From positions 1-7,367 of the forward strand of contig CAKTGS010000096.1 in NCBI GenBank assembly GCA_934561485.1: a stretch of 7,367 nucleotides of DNA, read 5' to 3'. The DNA comes from an uncultured Faecalibacterium sp. GTDB taxonomy: Bacteria; Bacillota; Clostridia; Oscillospirales; Ruminococcaceae. This document shows, in pieces, positions 5,598-7,367 of the stretch; positions within the stretch are counted from its first letter, which is position 1, and each line of letters starts with the position of its first letter. Under the pieces are notes generated by a model that saw only the letters and a program-made list of their open reading frames with translations, had not been told where the DNA came from and did no database searches. A program made the translations under genes and the position numbers.

Positions 5598-5603
5598 CTC
5601 CTT
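5598..5603 (-). promoter_or_regulatory. Ribosome binding site fixing the mrnC start
   Basis: AAGGAG on the minus strand, 8 nt before the ATG at 5589. It lies just outside the palindromic element, which ends at 5613. Confidence 0.8.
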
Positions 5604-5612
5604 CAATCCAAA

Positions 5613-5768
5613 CCCTCTCAGGCTCGCATTCGCTCGCCAGCAACCGGGTTGCGGCAGGCAGCGGTCAGCGTTGTTGCCCCCGAAGGGGAGCTTTTTGTGC
5701 GCAATTTTAGATGCATAAAACCTCGCCCTTCGGGAGAGGTAGCAGCGCATTAGCGCTGACGGAGAGAG
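5613..5768. repeat. Composite palindromic intergenic element (MITE/REP-like) between obgE and mrnC
   Basis: About 156 bp bounded by imperfect inverted ends (CCCTCTCAGGC on the left, CTCTCTCCGTCAGC on the right, read inward). It is packed with hairpins. GGC-GA-GC-GAAT-GC-GA-GCC (5638-5621, minus) has tandem G-A mismatches. GCAACC/GGTTGC is at 5640-5652 and CCCC-CGAA-GGGG at 5677-5688, with TTTTT following on the plus strand. CCTC-g-CCC/GGG-a-GAGG is at 5721-5739 and CAGCGC-ATTA-GCGCTG at 5743-5758. On the minus strand the 5721-5739 hairpin is followed by TTTT, so it may act as the obgE terminator. No transposase is present. Such elements are familiar as dispersed intergenic repeats in gut Firmicutes; copy number here cannot be seen from one window. 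Confidence 0.7.
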
Positions 5769-5775
5769 TTCTTTC

Positions 5776-7059
5776 TTAGAAGATATAGTCGAACTGATAA
5801 TCGCCGATGAGGATGGTATCGTTTTCCTGCACGCCCTTTTCCACCAGGGCATCCAGGATGCCGCTCTCGCCCAGCTGGCGCTGGAAATACTGCAGGCTTT
5901 CGTAGTCATCCACATTGCTGCCGGCCAGGATATACTCCAGCCACGGAGCATCCACGCTCCACACGTGGGCTTCCATGCGCTGGATGGTGAAGGCGCGGTC
6001 GTTGGCCTTGGCCTCTGGCTTTTTGTATTCAGGCGTGAACACCGGCACCGGGGGAATATCCTTCAGGCGGTTGTACACCAGGCCCGGCAGCTCTTTGACG
6101 CCCTGCATGGTGGCGGCAGAAATGGGCACAAAGGTCAGGCCCTTGCCTTCCACGTACTGGCGGAACGCTTCGATCTGCTCTTCGGTGGCCAGGTCGCACT
6201 TGTTGCCCACCACGATCTGCGGACGCTCGGCCAGCGCAGGGCTGAACTTGGCCAGCTCTTCGTTGATCTTTTCAAAGTCCTCGATGGGTTCGCGGCACTC
6301 GCTGCCGGAAACATCCACCACGTGCAGCAGCAGGCGGCAGCGCTCCACATGGCGCAGGAAATCGTGGCCCAGGCCGATGCCCTCGCTGGCACCCTCGATC
6401 AGGCCAGGGATGTCGGCGCAGACAAAGCTGGCCCCCTCACCCACCGACACAACGCCCAGGGTAGGCACCAGGGTGGTGAAGTGGTAGTTTGCAATCTTGG
6501 GCTTGGCGGCGCTGATGGTAGAGATCAGGGTGGACTTGCCCACATTGGGGAAGCCGATCAGGCCCACATCCGCAATCAGTTTCAGTTCCAGGGTCACCTG
6601 GATGTCCTCGCCGGGCATACCGGGCTTTGCAAATTTGGGGATCTGGCGGGTGGGCGTTGCAAAATGTGCATTGCCGTAACCGCCGCGGCCGCCCCTTGCA
6701 ATGGTCACCGGGGTGTGGTCCGACAGGTCGGCGATCACCAGGCCGCTCTCCGCATCCTTGATCACAGTACCCAGCGGCACCTTGATGACCAGGTTCTCGG
6801 CGTTTTTGCCATGGCACAGGCTGGCCCCGCCCTTGCCGCCCTCCGGCGCAACATACTTGCGCTTGTAGCGGAAGTCCATCAGGGTGGTCAGGTGATCATC
6901 CACCACAAAGATGATGTCACCGCCGCGGCCGCCATCGCCGCCGTCCGGGCCGCCTGCGGCCACGAATTTTTCACGGTGAAAGCTCACCGCACCATCGCCG
7001 CCCTTGCCCGCGTGGAGCCATATCGTGGCGATGTCGATAAAGTTGGTTTGTGCTGCCAT
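5776..7059 (-). CDS. obgE: Obg-family ribosome-assembly GTPase
   Basis: A 427-aa GTPase that binds the 50S subunit during late assembly and links it to (p)ppGpp and stress. Three domains are in the usual order. The Gly-rich Obg fold spans about 4-160, with AGKGGDGAVSFHREK and GGPDGGDGGRGGD. The G domain spans about 163-335, with G1 GFPNVGKS (169-176), switch-I TT (195-196), G3 DIPG (216-219), G4 NKCD (286-289) and G5 SAA (314-316). The C-terminal OCT domain spans about 345-425. Length is normal and all GTP-binding residues are present. The ATG at 7059 is chosen because AAGGAGG is 6 nt upstream and the family starts here; the frame stays open to 7200, but that stretch is a palindromic element. 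It follows rpmA, the conserved rplU-rpmA-obg order, though a terminator lies between. No convincing separate promoter is seen. Confidence 0.98.
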   Translation of the reverse strand: MAAQTNFIDIATIWLHAGKGGDGAVSFHREKFVAAGGPDGGDGGRGGDIIFVVDDHLTTLMDFRYKRKYVAPEGGKGGASLCHGKNAENLVIKVPLGTVIKDAESGLVIADLSDHTPVTIARGGRGGYGNAHFATPTRQIPKFAKPGMPGEDIQVTLELKLIADVGLIGFPNVGKSTLISTISAAKPKIANYHFTTLVPTLGVVSVGEGASFVCADIPGLIEGASEGIGLGHDFLRHVERCRLLLHVVDVSGSECREPIEDFEKINEELAKFSPALAERPQIVVGNKCDLATEEQIEAFRQYVEGKGLTFVPISAATMQGVKELPGLVYNRLKDIPPVPVFTPEYKKPEAKANDRAFTIQRMEAHVWSVDAPWLEYILAGSNVDDYESLQYFQRQLGESGILDALVEKGVQENDTILIGDYQFDYIF

Positions 7060-7065
7060 ACAGCC

Positions 7066-7072
7066 CCTCCTT
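7066..7072 (-). promoter_or_regulatory. Ribosome binding site fixing the obgE start
   Basis: AAGGAGG on the minus strand, 6 nt before the ATG at 7059. It excludes a 47-codon in-frame extension through the palindromic element. Confidence 0.85.
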
Positions 7073-7080
7073 GGTTTTAT

Positions 7081-7175
7081 AGGCCTTTGCGTTTCAGCGC
7101 CCTCATCCGGCACTTCGTGCCACCTTCCCCGACCGGGGGAAGGCTTACAGACGGCGCTGGCCAAACGCATAGCCT
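7081..7175. repeat. Nested palindromic element in the obgE leader
   Basis: The outer arms are imperfect inverted repeats: AGGC, GCGTTT and CAGCGCC on the left (7081-7101) pair with GGCGCTG, AAACGC and GCCT on the right (7153-7175), with 3-base bulges. Inside are two hairpins: GGCAC-TTC-GTGCC (7109-7121) and CCTTCCCC-GACCG-GGGGAAGG (7123-7143). The whole folds as a three-way, cloverleaf-like branch. It lies between the rpmA terminator and the obgE ribosome binding site, and ends 9 bases before the latter. It has no coding capacity that fits a known family. Confidence 0.7.
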
Positions 7176-7183
7176 TTTTCATC

Positions 7184-7214
7184 AAAAAGAGCCGGGCCAC
7201 GAGGGTCCGGCTCT
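7184..7214 (-). terminator. Intrinsic terminator after rpmA
   Basis: AGAGCCGG (7188-7195) pairs with CCGGCTCT (7207-7214). The helix continues inward through a G-T pair and CC/GG to a 5-base loop, and TTTTT (7188-7184) follows on the minus strand. It is 25 bases past the rpmA stop. Since obgE follows in the same direction, it may be a partial terminator that sets L27 to ObgE ratios. Confidence 0.9.
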
Positions 7215-7238
7215 GCGGTTGCAGTTATTCAGAAGAAG

Positions 7239-7367
7239 TTACTGCTTCACGCTGCACTTCTTGCCGTTCTTGCCCACGCGCTCGAAGCGAACGGTGCCGT
7301 CCACCAGAGCAAACAGGGTGTCATCGCTGCCCTTGCCAACGTTCTCACCCGGCATGATGTGGGTGCC
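7239..7367 (-). CDS. rpmA: 50S ribosomal protein L27, C-terminal 42 residues (cut by window edge)
   Basis: The visible part reads [20 protein letters not shown] and continues [20 protein letters not shown] to end KQ. This is the conserved second half of bacterial L27: the GTHIxPGxNVGxGxDDTLFA motif and the V-x-F-E-R segment. L27 lies at the base of the large-subunit P site, its N-terminal tail reaching the peptidyl transferase centre; that tail is outside the window. The stop TAA is at 7241-7239. obgE follows, the standard rplU-rpmA-obg context. Confidence 0.97.
   Translation of the reverse strand, partial: GTHIMPGENVGKGSDDTLFALVDGTVRFERVGKNGKKCSVKQ

Noticed and set aside
5590..5951. Extension of mrnC to 5643 and a 121-codon frame over 5586-5951
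   Set aside because: Both arise from the palindromic element, with no ribosome binding site; such repeat-derived frames are common false genes.
7060..7200. 47-codon N-terminal extension of ObgE
   Set aside because: It would translate the palindromic element and the rpmA terminator; the internal ATG at 7059 has AAGGAGG at ideal spacing and matches the family N-terminus.
1..7367. CRISPR array, tRNA, rRNA, transposase or phage genes
   Set aside because: No regularly spaced direct repeats, cloverleaf with a CCA end, rRNA core sequences or mobile-element enzymes were seen on either strand.

Overview
The window is a dense, GC-rich bacterial chromosome segment with AT-rich promoter gaps, strong AGGAGG-type ribosome binding sites and almost every gene on the minus strand. 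The gene set (rpmA-obgE, Mini-III RNase, yebC, a NOP/RsmF-type RNA methyltransferase, an OppB-type permease) is core Firmicutes. Together with the GC content, codon choice and the intergenic palindromic elements built on CCC/TTCGGG cores, it suggests a gut clostridium of the Oscillospiraceae/Ruminococcaceae, most likely Faecalibacterium or a close relative. That assignment is inference; no 16S or database match was available.

In transcription order for the minus strand (right to left): 7239-7367 is the C-terminal end of rpmA (ribosomal protein L27), closed by an intrinsic terminator. A nested palindromic element (7081-7175) lies in the leader of obgE (5776-7059), the ribosome-assembly GTPase. 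A second, composite palindromic element (5613-5768) separates obgE from mrnC (5185-5589), the Mini-III RNase of 23S rRNA maturation. A strong bidirectional terminator (5127-5178) closes mrnC and also the only plus-strand gene, a 64-codon gene (4867-5061) for an Asn/Ser/Thr/Arg-rich repeat protein that I do not recognise. Divergent from it is an RsmF-like rRNA m5C methyltransferase gene (3225-4763). Then come yebC (2305-3042) with its own promoter, a 15-bp perfect hairpin terminator, and a 7TM-GAF-GGDEF diguanylate cyclase gene (429-2135) with an extended -10 promoter. At the left edge, an oligopeptide/dipeptide ABC transporter permease gene begins (1-116). It is preceded by a consensus sigma-A promoter, a 19-bp perfect palindrome and a leader of about 190 nt with a possible attenuator.

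Most genes share a theme of ribosome biogenesis and translation: L27, ObgE, Mini-III, the rRNA methyltransferase and YebC. The diguanylate cyclase and the peptide transporter are separate functions with their own promoters. No tRNA, rRNA, CRISPR array, transposase or phage gene is visible. The parts least explained by known families are the 64-aa repeat protein, the two palindromic elements that share a two-hairpin plan with differing stem sequences, and the regulatory region of the peptide transporter. Nothing seen amounts to a clear new multi-gene system.
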